Assembly: GCA_963780165.1 (NCBI GenBank) | Contig: CAWABB010000001.1 | Location: 744,001-808,000, forward strand | Source: CAWABB01 sp963780165 | GTDB lineage: Bacteria; Bacteroidota; Ignavibacteria; UBA10030; UBA6906 | Direction of reading: 5' to 3' | Length of the DNA stretch: 64,000 nucleotides | Program-made: the position numbers and the translations under genes | Shown: positions 9,219-17,613 of the stretch, one piece after another | Position numbering within the stretch: the stretch's first letter is position 1 | Layout of the letters: every line of letters starts with the position of its first letter | Notes under the pieces: generated by a model | Databases searched by the model: none | Seen by the model: only the letters and a program-made list of their open reading frames with translations | What the model was told of the DNA's origin: nothing

Positions 9219-9244
9219 ATGTGCGTCACCTAGGTGACGCACAT
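9219..9244. repeat. GTGCGTCAC-type palindrome, copy 2
   Basis: A 26-bp perfect palindrome. Outside the shared 22-bp centre its arms read AT...AT, different from copies 3 to 5 but still self-complementary. Confidence 0.9.
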
Positions 9245-9397
9245 AGCCAGCCCCCTGGCCGCCTCCCGGCTGCCGCCTCCCCCGCTCCCGCGGGACCTGG
9301 CGCAGGGCGGAAGTCCTTGCGCTCCTCATGTTTGCGGCTTCCTCGGCTTTCGCCCAGTCCTATGGCGAGCTGGATACTGGGCAACCCCGGGGCACCC

Positions 9398-9427
9398 CCG
9401 TGAGCGTCACCTAGGTGACGCTCACGG
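9398..9427. repeat. GTGCGTCAC-type palindrome, copy 3
   Basis: A 30-bp perfect palindrome with the 18-bp core and outer arms CCGTGA...TCACGG. The arms differ from those of other copies, with matching changes on both sides. It closes the 9-kb array, 36 bases from the end of the ABC permease gene. Confidence 0.9.
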
Positions 9428-9462
9428 CCACCCCCTCATGGCCACACCACTCATGCCCACCC

Positions 9463-11874
9463 TCACTCATACCGGATACTCTCGACTGGATTGGCGACAG
9501 CGACTTTTCGCGTGTGGTAAAACACCGTCATGAGTGCAATGACAAGTGCGACAACGCCGGCAGCCACAAAATCGACCGGACGCTGGTCGATTCTGTACGC
9601 AAACGTTTCCAACCACCAGCGCATGGCAAGGTAGGCCGCGGGCCATGCTATCACAATAGCGATCAACACGAGCTGCACGAAATCCTTCACCAGAAGGGTA
9701 CCGATGCTTGGCACCGAAGCACCGAGGACCTTCCGTATTCCCATTTCCTTCCTCCGCCGCTCCGTGGCATGCATTGTCAGTCCAAGCAAACCGAGGCAGG
9801 AAAGAAAGATCCCTAGCGACGACAGGATGCCAAACAGCGTACCCACGGCCTCATCGCGCCTGTAGTAGCGGTCGATGCGTTCATCAAGGAAGTACCATGT
9901 GAGCGGCTGCCCTCCGCTGAAAGAGGCCCATTGCCTGGTGACATCCTCAACAACTCCTCGCACGTTCCCCTGCACGCGCAGCACTATGCGCGTGGGAGCG
10001 CCACGAGACACCATGACTACCATCGGAAGGATCGGCCGGTGGAGCGGTTCGTAGTGGAAATCTTCCGTTACGCCGACAATGGTCAGCGCTCGTTCTTGAT
10101 CCCCAAAGTAGCCGATGATCTTCCTCCCCACCGGCCGGTCATATCCAAGGAGCCGCGCGGCAGACATGTTGATCATCGCCACATCCGTCGAGTCCGTTAC
10201 GAAGTCGCTGGAGAAGAAGCGTCCTTCATGGAGCTTGACGCCAAGCATATGGAGATACTCCTGATCGGCAAAGAGTTGACGGATCATGATCAACTGCGAC
10301 TTGTCCTGTCCTTCCGCCCGGTACACACCGCTGCTAATGTCATTTCCGGGAAGGTTCTGTGTGAAAGCAGCCCCGGTAATTCCAGGCCTTGTGAGTAAGG
10401 TCCGCCTGAATGCTTCACACCGGTCTGCAAGCAACCAGGTATTGTCTACAACCAGGAGATTCATCTTGTCAAAACCCAGGTCCCGGGTCCGGATGAACTG
10501 GATCTGCCGGAAGACGACAACGGTCCCAACCATCAGCGCGATGGAGACGGCAAATTGCGACACTACCAGAATGCTCCTGAGCATCCCACCCTGCGTTCCC
10601 CGGGACACCTCCCCTTTGAGCACCTTCACGGGGGGAAAGGACGAAAGCACGAATGCCGGAACGGTACCGGCCATCACAGACACAAGCACTGCCATGAGCG
10701 CCAACCCGCCGATAAGGCGCGGTACGCCAAGCATCCCAAGAGAAAGTGTTTTCCCGGTCATGCTATTGAAGGTGGGGAGGAGAAGCTCAACGGTCACCAG
10801 ACTCACGAAAAGTGCAAGACACGAGAGGACAAAAGTCTCACTCAGGAAGAGCTGCACGATCTGACCGCGCTGGGATCCGAGCACCTTGCGTATCCCCACT
10901 TCCTTTGCACGCTGCGCCGAACGGGCAGCGTTGAGGTTCATGATGTTGATGCATGCGATCAACAGGACAAGCACCCCCACGATGCCGAACATCATCACCG
11001 TGGTGATCATCCCGGTCGGTTCCAGCTCTTCGTCCAGATGGGAATAGAGATGGATTTGCGTCAACGGCTGGAAGACGTACCTGTACGGTAGACTCTCCCG
11101 GGGAACGCCACGCACGTTGATCCCGAACACCTGCTGGAGTCGCGGGATAATATGCTCAATCGTCGTGGCGGTGAATGCATCTTCAGCCTGGGCGGCTGAG
11201 GCCCCTTCCTTGAGGCGGACGTACGTATGCCAGCTGTTGCCCAACCATTCCGGCTCATCATCGAAGGTCCGCGTTGATTTCGCACACAGGAAATTGAAGT
11301 GCCAGTGCGACTCAGGTGGGAAGGCTTTGACCACGCCACACACAGTGATCGGAAAAGCCCCGTCGACAGTAAAGGTCTTTCCGAGTGCGGAGGAATTCCC
11401 GAAATATTTTCGCGCAACCTCTTCGGTTATGACAACTGTCCCTGGCTGGTTGAGAAAGGTGCTCATGTCGCCTTCAATAACCTGGAACGTGAACACCTTG
11501 AATATCGTCGAGTCCACGATGAAGAAGCTATACTCGGTGAACGCCTTGTCCTCAAAGCGAATCGTGCGGTCCCCCACCACACGGATCCGCGCTGCGGCTT
11601 CGACCCCGGGGAGTGTTGCCATCAATGCTTGCGCCACGGGACCGCTGCTGCGTGCTGTATGGTACTCTTTGTCACCTATTCGGGCCTCAACCCTGACGCG
11701 AAAGATGCGGTCTGCCCCCTGGTGGAACCGATCGTACGAGAGTTCATTAAGAACCAGGAGCAAGGCGAGCAGGAAACAGCTTATTCCCACAGACAGGCCT
11801 GCAATATTGATAACGCTGTAGCCCTTATGCCGGAACAGGATACGCAGTGCGACAAGGAAGTAGTTTTTCAACAT
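9463..11874 (-). CDS. ABC efflux permease with two FtsX domains (MacB-like)
   Basis: The 803-residue protein starts with a cytoplasmic stub and span (R-I-L-F-R-H-K-G-Y-S-V-I-N-I-A-G-L-S-V-G) followed by a periplasmic MacB-type domain. The FtsX transmembrane unit occurs twice, each marked by the cytoplasmic coupling motif: E-V-G-I-R-K-V-L-G near residue 325 and E-M-G-I-R-K-V-L-G near 705. This double form of about 800 residues is common in Bacteroidota and works as a mechanotransmission exporter with an ATPase and an HlyD-type adaptor. The ATPase gene ends six bases upstream and the adaptor lies before that. Base composition is lower in GC than the flanking genes (sample line 11461-11520: 29 of 60). 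The cargo is unknown. Confidence 0.85.
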   Translation of the reverse strand: MLKNYFLVALRILFRHKGYSVINIAGLSVGISCFLLALLLVLNELSYDRFHQGADRIFRVRVEARIGDKEYHTARSSGPVAQALMATLPGVEAAARIRVVGDRTIRFEDKAFTEYSFFIVDSTIFKVFTFQVIEGDMSTFLNQPGTVVITEEVARKYFGNSSALGKTFTVDGAFPITVCGVVKAFPPESHWHFNFLCAKSTRTFDDEPEWLGNSWHTYVRLKEGASAAQAEDAFTATTIEHIIPRLQQVFGINVRGVPRESLPYRYVFQPLTQIHLYSHLDEELEPTGMITTVMMFGIVGVLVLLIACINIMNLNAARSAQRAKEVGIRKVLGSQRGQIVQLFLSETFVLSCLALFVSLVTVELLLPTFNSMTGKTLSLGMLGVPRLIGGLALMAVLVSVMAGTVPAFVLSSFPPVKVLKGEVSRGTQGGMLRSILVVSQFAVSIALMVGTVVVFRQIQFIRTRDLGFDKMNLLVVDNTWLLADRCEAFRRTLLTRPGITGAAFTQNLPGNDISSGVYRAEGQDKSQLIMIRQLFADQEYLHMLGVKLHEGRFFSSDFVTDSTDVAMINMSAARLLGYDRPVGRKIIGYFGDQERALTIVGVTEDFHYEPLHRPILPMVVMVSRGAPTRIVLRVQGNVRGVVEDVTRQWASFSGGQPLTWYFLDERIDRYYRRDEAVGTLFGILSSLGIFLSCLGLLGLTMHATERRRKEMGIRKVLGASVPSIGTLLVKDFVQLVLIAIVIAWPAAYLAMRWWLETFAYRIDQRPVDFVAAGVVALVIALMTVFYHTRKVAVANPVESIRYE

Positions 11875-11880
11875 GGCGTG

Positions 11881-12570
11881 CTAATTCACCGTCTCTTTCG
11901 TGAAATTCTCAGACACCACGTGACCATCGAACAGGTGGACAAGCCTGTGGGCGTATTCTGCGTCGTGTGCGGAGTGCGTCACCATCACGATCGTGGTTCC
12001 CGAGTCGTTTAGCTCGCCGAGGAGTCGCATCACTTCGGCTCCGTGCGCTGAGTCAAGATTCCCCGTTGGCTCGTCGGCGAAGATGAGTTTCGGCTTCGCG
12101 ATGATGGCACGCGCAATAGCAACGCGCTGCTGTTGTCCGCCGGAGAGTTGCTGCGGAAAGTGACCCCTGCGGTGGATGATCCCCATCCGGTCCAGCGCAT
12201 CGTTCACACGCTGTTCCCGATCGGCGGAAGAGATTCCCATGTAGTACAGCGGGAGTTCCACGTTTTCAAACACGGTCAGTTCGTCAATCAAGTTGAAGCT
12301 CTGAAAGACGAACCCGATATTCGATTTCCTGATATCGGCGCGCTGGCGCTCAGAAGCGCGGGACACATCCCTGCCGAGGAAGAAGTACCGTCCATCGCTT
12401 GGAGAATCAAGGAGGCCAAGAATATTGAGCAGGGTCGATTTCCCGCATCCCGAAGGACCCATGACCGCAACAAACTCCCCCTCCTGGATGCCGAGCGTCA
12501 CATTGTGCAATGCGCTGGTCTCAATGTCTTCTGTGTGGAACAACTTGGTCACGCCTTCCGTCCTGATCAT
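11881..12570 (-). CDS. ABC transporter ATP-binding protein (MacB/LolD type)
   Basis: About 229 residues carry all ATPase motifs: Walker A G-P-S-G-C-G-K-S, Q-loop V-F-Q-S-F-N-L, signature L-S-G-G-Q-Q-Q-R, Walker B L-I-F-A-D-E-P-T-G-N-L-D and a switch histidine in V-M-V-T-H. The P-T-G-N-L-D form is typical of the MacB/LolD/FtsE class. I start at 12570 (M-I-R-T-E-G-V-T-K-L-F) because GAGGGG lies at the right distance upstream; the longer form would overlap the adaptor gene. It should energise the permease encoded just downstream. Confidence 0.92.
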   Translation of the reverse strand: MIRTEGVTKLFHTEDIETSALHNVTLGIQEGEFVAVMGPSGCGKSTLLNILGLLDSPSDGRYFFLGRDVSRASERQRADIRKSNIGFVFQSFNLIDELTVFENVELPLYYMGISSADREQRVNDALDRMGIIHRRGHFPQQLSGGQQQRVAIARAIIAKPKLIFADEPTGNLDSAHGAEVMRLLGELNDSGTTIVMVTHSAHDAEYAHRLVHLFDGHVVSENFTKETVN

Positions 12571-12586
12571 GTCGTAATCCCCTCGA

Positions 12587-13840
12587 TTACTGTTGAAGCA
12601 CGAGTTTGTCATTATCGCCAAAGGTGTCATAGCTCGAGGTGACTACCTTGTCCCCCGGCTGCAATCCTGCCAGGACTTCAATCATCATGGGGTTCTGCCG
12701 TCCGAGTGTCACTGCACGTTTCACCGCCACGCTTCCCGATTTGTCAATGACATAGACCCAGCGGCCCCCCGTCGTCTGATAAAATGCACCGCGTGGGAGA
12801 AGCGTTGCCTCTGCGGTGTCCCCCAACGCGAGCCGTACTTGTACGGTTTGTCCTCGCCGAATCCCTGCCGGAGGAGTCTTCTCGAAGTCCATATCTACCT
12901 CGAACTTCCCTTCTCGGACTTCGGGGTAGACCTTGCTTATCGCCACCTGATGATCCTGCCCTGAGAATTCAAATTCACCCCTCTGTCCCGCCCTGATGCG
13001 GGAGACGTAGAACTCATCGATGCCTGCCCTTACCTTGTAGCTTCCCAACACATCGATCTGGCCGAGCCGTTCGCCGGGATTCGTAGATTGTCCGATCTCC
13101 ACGTTGAGCGCGCTGAGCTGCCCGCTTATGGGCGCGCGTACGGTGAGCGCCTCGAGGTTCTTCTTGATCATGTCCAGATTCGTCTGAAGCCTCTGTACCG
13201 ACGCGTTCAGTTGCCCCAATTGCTGGACTCGCAGCAAGGAATCCTGCACTGCGCTTTCGCGGGCGATCTCGTACCGGCGCGCCCAGTATGCATAATCATC
13301 CCTCGATTGCTTGTATTCCAGGTCGGAGACCATCCCTTTGACTGCCAGGACGGAGTCGCGGCGGTACGCGCGGCGTGCGCGCTCAAGCTGGTATTCGACG
13401 TCCGCCATCTGGCCCCGGACGGCGATGCTGTTCTGTTCGATCGCAATGCGCGTATTTCGGGCATTGTTGATCTGTTCATATGACAGCGCCTCGCGGTACA
13501 TAACGTCCAATTGCAGATTGGCGTTGGTGAGCTTGAGGATCGGATCCCCTTGTTGTACAATCGCGCCGGCATCGACATACTTGCACTCGACCCGCCCCCC
13601 ATCGACCGCATCGAGAAAGAAGGTCTCGCGCGGGAGGATAGACCCGGACACCGGTATGAATTCCTGGAACGCACCCCGGGTGACCGTCGAAATAGTCAGG
13701 CGCTGGGCCTCGACACGAAGCCGGGAACTCCCATCCGCATAAACGATGAAGTAACCGAGCAAAAGGAGGACACCCCCTCCGAGGAAGACAAGCGAGGTGT
13801 TCCGCGGATTCCAGAACCGCTTGTCGATTTTTCGGTCCAT
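12587..13840 (-). CDS. HlyD/MacA-type periplasmic adaptor of the ABC efflux module
   Basis: The protein of about 417 residues has one N-terminal membrane span (S-L-V-F-L-G-G-G-V-L-L-L-L-G-Y-F), a lipoyl-like half-motif, a long coiled-coil hairpin rich in A, R, Q and E, a second lipoyl half (L-T-V-R-A-P-I-S-G-Q-L) and a beta-barrel/MP domain ending in L-Q-P-G-D-K-V-V-T. It should bridge the permease to an outer-membrane factor; no TolC gene is adjacent. I start at 13840 (M-D-R-K-I-D-K-R-F-W), not at the upstream in-frame ATGs (13945, 13885). The sigma-54 promoter at 13929-13945 would otherwise lie inside the gene. Transcription is likely controlled by the divergent NtrC-type regulator. Confidence 0.85.
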   Translation of the reverse strand: MDRKIDKRFWNPRNTSLVFLGGGVLLLLGYFIVYADGSSRLRVEAQRLTISTVTRGAFQEFIPVSGSILPRETFFLDAVDGGRVECKYVDAGAIVQQGDPILKLTNANLQLDVMYREALSYEQINNARNTRIAIEQNSIAVRGQMADVEYQLERARRAYRRDSVLAVKGMVSDLEYKQSRDDYAYWARRYEIARESAVQDSLLRVQQLGQLNASVQRLQTNLDMIKKNLEALTVRAPISGQLSALNVEIGQSTNPGERLGQIDVLGSYKVRAGIDEFYVSRIRAGQRGEFEFSGQDHQVAISKVYPEVREGKFEVDMDFEKTPPAGIRRGQTVQVRLALGDTAEATLLPRGAFYQTTGGRWVYVIDKSGSVAVKRAVTLGRQNPMMIEVLAGLQPGDKVVTSSYDTFGDNDKLVLQQ

Positions 13841-13928
13841 TCCCCCAAGGATCACTTCGGCAACAGGTTTACGTCCCGCGAGCATTTTAGAGTCCCTGTC
13901 TCTTTCTAAGGCTGATAACACCTCGGAG

Positions 13929-13945
13929 CGCAAGAACCGGGCCAA
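13929..13945 (-). promoter_or_regulatory. Sigma-54 (RpoN) promoter of the ABC efflux operon
   Basis: The minus strand reads TTGGCCCGGTTCTTGCG. This fits the -24/-12 pattern with GG and GC separated by ten bases; only the A after TGGC and the final W deviate from consensus. The start point would fall near 13919, about 80 bases before the adaptor ATG. The neighbouring regulator is a sigma-54 activator, which makes the match meaningful. Confidence 0.75.
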
Positions 13946-14016
13946 TGCAAATCTCCAGAAATTGTATTTTCTTTTTAGTTACTTGACAGTACCGGTGTCC
14001 GCTTACGATACACTCC

Positions 14017-14034
14017 CTGTCCGTTTCCGGACAG
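14017..14034. promoter_or_regulatory. Likely enhancer site of the NtrC-type regulator
   Basis: CTGTCCG-TTTC-CGGACAG is a perfect 7-bp inverted repeat with a four-base gap. It lies about 100 bases upstream of the sigma-54 start point, a usual distance for activator sites, and between the two divergent operons. A further TGTCCG half-site is at 13996-14001. Confidence 0.6.
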
Positions 14035-14130
14035 TGTGACGGACCCCTGAGCCCTCCACGCCGGCCTCCCTTGTTTTTTCTCCCGGCATGGTATTGGCAA
14101 AGCTGACAGTAACAGTCATCGACTCTCGCT

Positions 14131-15510
14131 ATGGCCAGATCTCTCGGCAAAATCCTCGTCATTGATGACAATGAGGACGTCCTTCTCGCAGCCCGCCTCT
14201 TCCTGAAGCAACACGCAGCGCTTGTTCACGCAGAAAAGAATCCGAACCTTCTCCCTTCGCTCCTGAAGAATGAAAGCTACGACATCATCCTGCTTGACAT
14301 GAACTACACGCGGGATGTCAGTAGCGGACAGGAAGGCTTTACCTGGCTTGAGCGCATCCTCCAGGCTGATCCCTCGGCGGTGGTTGTGTTGATCACCGCG
14401 TACGGGGATGTGGAAATGGCCGTCCGTGCAATCAAAGCAGGCGCGGTCGACTTCATTGTGAAGCCATGGCAGAACGAGAAGCTCCTTGCCACTCTCTCCG
14501 CTGCAATGAAGCTCAGGCAATCCCGCAACGAAATCGAACATCTCCGGTCGCAACAACAGCAGCTGAATGCTGACCTGGACCAGCAATTCCACGGGTTCAT
14601 CGGCACTTCACCTGCCATGAAGGAAGTGTTCGCTCTGATCAGGAAGGTCGCAGGCACCGAAGCGAATATTCTTATCCTCGGTGAAAACGGAACCGGGAAA
14701 GAGCTCGTCGCTCGCGAGATTCACCGGCAGAGCACGCGGTCACGCGAGGTATTCGTGAGCGTGGACATGGGCGCAATTCCGGAGACGCTCTTCGAGAGCG
14801 AACTCTTTGGGCACATGAAGGGCGCGTTCACCGACGCACGCGAGGACCGGGCCGGACGGTTCGAGATCGCTTCCGGCGGCAGCCTCTTCCTGGATGAGAT
14901 CGGGAACCTCTCTCTTGCTTCCCAGGCAAAGCTCCTGAGTGTCGTGGACAGCCGCCTGGTGACGCGTGTGGGCTCAAACAGACCGCGTCCTGTCGACATC
15001 CGGCTCATCTGCGCCACGAACAAGCCGATCAAGGAAATGGCGACGCGCGCGGAATTCCGCGAGGATCTTCTCTACCGGATCAACACGGTTGAGATTTGTC
15101 TCCCACCGTTGCGCGATCGTGCCGGCGACGTCCCACTTCTTGCGCAGCATTACCTTGACATCTATGCGCGAAAGTATCAGCGAACCGGCCTGAGCATCGC
15201 CAGCACGACGATGGCAAAGCTCGAGCGGTCTCCCTGGCCCGGGAACGTGCGGGAACTTCAGCATGCGATAGAACGTGCCGTCATCATGGCAGCCGAACCA
15301 TTGCTGCAACCCTCCGATTTCCTCTCCGCTCCGCAGCACCACCCGGCAGAAGAGGGCCTCACGGTGGAGACCTTCAACCTCGAAACTGCCGAAAAGTCCT
15401 TGATCCGCAAGGTCGTTGCGAAAAACAATGGCAATGTCACACAAGCGGCGAAGGAGCTGGGACTGACACGCGCGGCACTATACCGACGGCTGGAAAAACA
15501 TGGTCTTTAA
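14131..15510 (+). CDS. Sigma-54-dependent response regulator (NtrC family)
   Basis: The 459-residue protein has a receiver domain (acid pair D-D at 12-13, phospho-acceptor Asp56 in L-L-D-M, K111), then an AAA+ domain with Walker A G-E-N-G-T-G-K (184-190), the sigma-54 contact loop G-A-F-T-D-A (231-236, in place of the usual GAFTGA), Walker B S-L-F-L-D-E (251-256) and an arginine-rich sensor region. It ends in a Fis-type helix-turn-helix (N-N-G-N-V-T-Q-A-A-K-E-L-G-L-T-R). It overlaps the kinase gene by 11 bases. It should be phosphorylated by that kinase and switch on the divergent efflux operon from the sigma-54 promoter. Confidence 0.92.
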   Translation: MARSLGKILVIDDNEDVLLAARLFLKQHAALVHAEKNPNLLPSLLKNESYDIILLDMNYTRDVSSGQEGFTWLERILQADPSAVVVLITAYGDVEMAVRAIKAGAVDFIVKPWQNEKLLATLSAAMKLRQSRNEIEHLRSQQQQLNADLDQQFHGFIGTSPAMKEVFALIRKVAGTEANILILGENGTGKELVAREIHRQSTRSREVFVSVDMGAIPETLFESELFGHMKGAFTDAREDRAGRFEIASGGSLFLDEIGNLSLASQAKLLSVVDSRLVTRVGSNRPRPVDIRLICATNKPIKEMATRAEFREDLLYRINTVEICLPPLRDRAGDVPLLAQHYLDIYARKYQRTGLSIASTTMAKLERSPWPGNVRELQHAIERAVIMAAEPLLQPSDFLSAPQHHPAEEGLTVETFNLETAEKSLIRKVVAKNNGNVTQAAKELGLTRAALYRRLEKHGL

Positions 15511-16849
15511 GAACTTTCGCCTCAATGTTACCCTTCGGATGATTGTGCTTTCCCTCTCGATCGCACTCGAGGTCTGGCTTCTCACGACCACCTCATTCTA
15601 TGTCACCGCCTCCCTCATTGCCCTCTTCATCTTCGGCCAAGTCATCATGATCATTCGTTTCGTCGAGAAGACGAATGACATGGTCACCCGGTTCTTCCAG
15701 TCAGCAAGACAAGGCGACTTTCCGTCGGCTTCTTCCCTTCGGGAACAAGGGAGATCGTTCAAGGAGCTTCACGCAGCCTTCACTGAATTGACGGAAGATG
15801 TTCGCAAGGCTCGAGGCCTCATCGAGGAGCACTACCAGTCGCTGCAGACTGTTATTCAACACATCGGCTTCGGACTCATCGCCTTCCGACGTGACGGTGA
15901 GGTTGGGCTCATGAATAGTGCGGCCAAAAGACTCCTGCACGCTCACCAACTGGCCAACATAAAGTCTCTCGCGAGCCAGGAGCCAACGCTGGTGGATACT
16001 CTCTTCCGGTTGAAGACAGGTGAGAAGGTTCTCCTCAAGATCGATCGGGAAGGCGAGCTGCTCCAGCTTGCCATCTATGCCACGGAGTACCGGCTTGGCG
16101 AGGACCACTACACGCTCGTGTCGCTCCAGAACATTGGTTCGGAGCTCGAAGAAAAGGAAATGGAGGCGTGGCAAAACCTCATCCGGGTGCTCACACATGA
16201 GATCATGAATTCGATAACGCCCATCTCTTCGCTGGCATCGACCGTAAACGAGATGTTGTCGGCAACGCCAGCGGAAAGCGAAGGTGATCTGTCAAAGGAG
16301 GCTGTCAACGATATCCGCGGGGCGGTCAGAACCATCGAGAGGCGGAGTCAAGGATTGCTCCATTTTGTCGAGGCGTATCGCAACCTGACGCGAATTCCGA
16401 AGCCAACATTTCAGCTATTGACGGTCTCGGATCTCTTCTCTCGGGTACACAGGCTCATGCAGGCACAAATTGCTCAAGAACACATCATGTACACGACGAG
16501 TATCGAGCCCGAAAGTCTCGAACTGACGGCCGATCCCGACCTCATCGAGCAGGTGCTGATCAATCTCATCCGGAATGCCATCCAGTCGATGTCGCGCCAG
16601 GCCGAAAGGACGCTGCATCTGTTGGCCCGGGATGACAGCGACGGACATATCCGTATCGAGGTGTCGGACAATGGGCCGGGAATTCCGAAGGATATCCAGG
16701 TGAGGATTTTCATCCCGTTTTTCACGACCAAGGAAGAGGGGTCCGGCATCGGTTTGAGTCTGTCGCGGCAAATCATGCGCATGCACGGGGGCACAATCAC
16801 CTGCCGATCAAGCGAAGGCAAAGGGACGACATTTGTACTGAGGTTTTGA
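15500..16849 (+). CDS. Membrane sensor histidine kinase (NtrB/NtrY-like)
   Basis: The 449-residue protein has two close membrane spans (about 12-32 and 35-53) with almost no periplasmic loop, a HAMP-like linker and a PAS-like domain (about 110-215). The dimerisation box L-T-H-E-I-M-N-S-I-T-P carries the phospho-acceptor His233. The ATPase domain has N-L-I-R-N-A, S-D-N-G-P-G-I-P and G-S-G-I-G-L-S-L-S. The tiny external loop suggests it senses a signal in or near the membrane. It is encoded in an 11-base overlap with the regulator gene. The stimulus is unknown; damage or substrate load on the exported cargo route would be a reasonable guess. Confidence 0.9.
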   Translation: MVFKNFRLNVTLRMIVLSLSIALEVWLLTTTSFYVTASLIALFIFGQVIMIIRFVEKTNDMVTRFFQSARQGDFPSASSLREQGRSFKELHAAFTELTEDVRKARGLIEEHYQSLQTVIQHIGFGLIAFRRDGEVGLMNSAAKRLLHAHQLANIKSLASQEPTLVDTLFRLKTGEKVLLKIDREGELLQLAIYATEYRLGEDHYTLVSLQNIGSELEEKEMEAWQNLIRVLTHEIMNSITPISSLASTVNEMLSATPAESEGDLSKEAVNDIRGAVRTIERRSQGLLHFVEAYRNLTRIPKPTFQLLTVSDLFSRVHRLMQAQIAQEHIMYTTSIEPESLELTADPDLIEQVLINLIRNAIQSMSRQAERTLHLLARDDSDGHIRIEVSDNGPGIPKDIQVRIFIPFFTTKEEGSGIGLSLSRQIMRMHGGTITCRSSEGKGTTFVLRF

Positions 16850-17020
16850 CCACGTGACAGCGTTCCTGGCATCGGATTGACGCCCAAATTGCCATGCAGA
16901 CGATAGCGGGCCAGGTTCTATCGCCTTGGGGAGTTGCGGCCCAAAGATGTGAAGGTACCCATTGAAGCCTCTTGATTCTCAGGAATGGCAGGTATTGCAC
17001 TTAAGAGTGAGGAAATATCC
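16850..17020. other. Short intergenic region after the sensor kinase
   Basis: I see no gene here. A weak hairpin (CGATAG at 16901-16906 with CTATCG at 16918-16923) is the only candidate stop signal before the palindrome at 17021. Confidence 0.35.
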
Positions 17021-17050
17021 CCAAGTGCGTCACCTAGGTGACGCACTTGG
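17021..17050. repeat. GTGCGTCAC-type palindrome, copy 4
   Basis: A 30-bp perfect palindrome with outer arms CCAA...TTGG around the 22-bp centre. It opens the right-hand copy of the 158-bp direct repeat. Confidence 0.9.
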
Positions 17051-17531
17051 CCGCCCCCCTGGCCGCCCCCCGGCTGCCGCCTCCCCCGCTCCCGGCGGAG
17101 CCTGGCGCAGGGCGGAAGTCCTTGCGTTCCTCATGTTTGTGGCTTCCTCGGCTTTCGCCCAGTCCTATGGCGAGCTGGATACGAGCTTCAAGATAGCTCT
17201 GAAGGTCCGGGCCGCTCAACCTGCTGGCCTTGAAGCTTCCATCGTCTCCACAACGACTTATCCCTGCGCCGGTTACAGCATCCGGGGCTCCTCCTGGAGC
17301 TCGCGCGACACGATCATCCTGGCCGTCCACGGCATGGGCCGCCCCTCTCCGTGTGTCTCGCTCCCTTCGGAGGCAACAGGAACGCTCTACCTGGGCGAGA
17401 TCCGCTACCCGACGACGATACTCAGGATCACGTACAGGGGGCAGACAGACCTTCACCGGCTTACCTTTGCACAGGGCCGGGTGACAGCAGCCCCGATCCG
17501 GTCGCGATTCACCAGGGTCTCAGGAAGGTGA
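17025..17531 (+). CDS. Putative secreted protein of unknown function whose 5' part is copied at 9 kb
   Basis: An open frame reads through the palindrome (V-R-H-L-G-D-A-L) into R-R-A-E-V-L-A-F-L-M-F-V-A-S-S-A-F-A, a signal-peptide-like stretch with likely cleavage before Q-S-Y-G-E-L-D. About 120 further residues follow, predicted mostly beta, with two cysteines (Y-P-C-A-G and S-P-C-V-S). I do not recognise the family. The start is uncertain: the only initiation codon giving a full signal peptide near the palindrome is the GTG at 17025, inside the repeat; the ATG at 17133 would leave the signal peptide too short. The original start may have been lost when the palindrome arrived. The first 158 bp recur twice at 9039-9377. 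Confidence 0.45.
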   Translation: MRHLGDALGRPPGRPPAAASPAPGGAWRRAEVLAFLMFVASSAFAQSYGELDTSFKIALKVRAAQPAGLEASIVSTTTYPCAGYSIRGSSWSSRDTIILAVHGMGRPSPCVSLPSEATGTLYLGEIRYPTTILRITYRGQTDLHRLTFAQGRVTAAPIRSRFTRVSGR

Positions 17532-17577
17532 CACACCTTGTCCAGCCCAGCCTGTGCACCATCCCCTCACATCCTTC

Positions 17578-17613
17578 CCCCCACGTGCGTCACCTAGGTG
17601 ACGCACGTGGGGG
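17578..17613. repeat. GTGCGTCAC-type palindrome, copy 5
   Basis: A 36-bp perfect palindrome, the longest in the family, with outer arms CCCCCACG...CGTGGGGG. It lies 46 bases after the stop of the putative secreted protein and before the DUF1573 promoter, where it could stop transcription. Confidence 0.9.

Larger units (their letters stand above)
9039..9427. repeat. Tandem array: palindrome plus signal-peptide-like segment, two units and a closing palindrome
   Basis: Two units of about 182 bp start at 9039 and 9221, each opening with the palindrome; a third palindrome closes the array at 9398-9427. The first 158 bp of unit 1 (9039-9196) match 17025-17182 without gaps and with nine mismatches by eye. 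Inside, one frame reads R-R-A-E-V-L-A-L-L-M-F-A-A-S-S-A-F-A-Q, a signal-peptide-like stretch that in the 17-kb copy leads into a complete open reading frame. Unit 2 has lost one base (GGGACCTGG against GGGAGCCTGG) and is frameshifted. This fills the space between the BNR lipoprotein and the convergent ABC permease; I see no intact gene in it. Confidence 0.85.

Noticed and set aside
9039..9427. Insertion sequence or transposon at the palindrome cluster
   Set aside because: No transposase frame and no terminal inverted repeats beyond the short palindromes themselves; at most a non-autonomous element.
14094..14130. Sigma-54 promoter for the regulator/kinase operon (TTGGCA near 14094)
   Set aside because: No GC at the required ten-base spacing after GG; no other convincing promoter was found for this operon.
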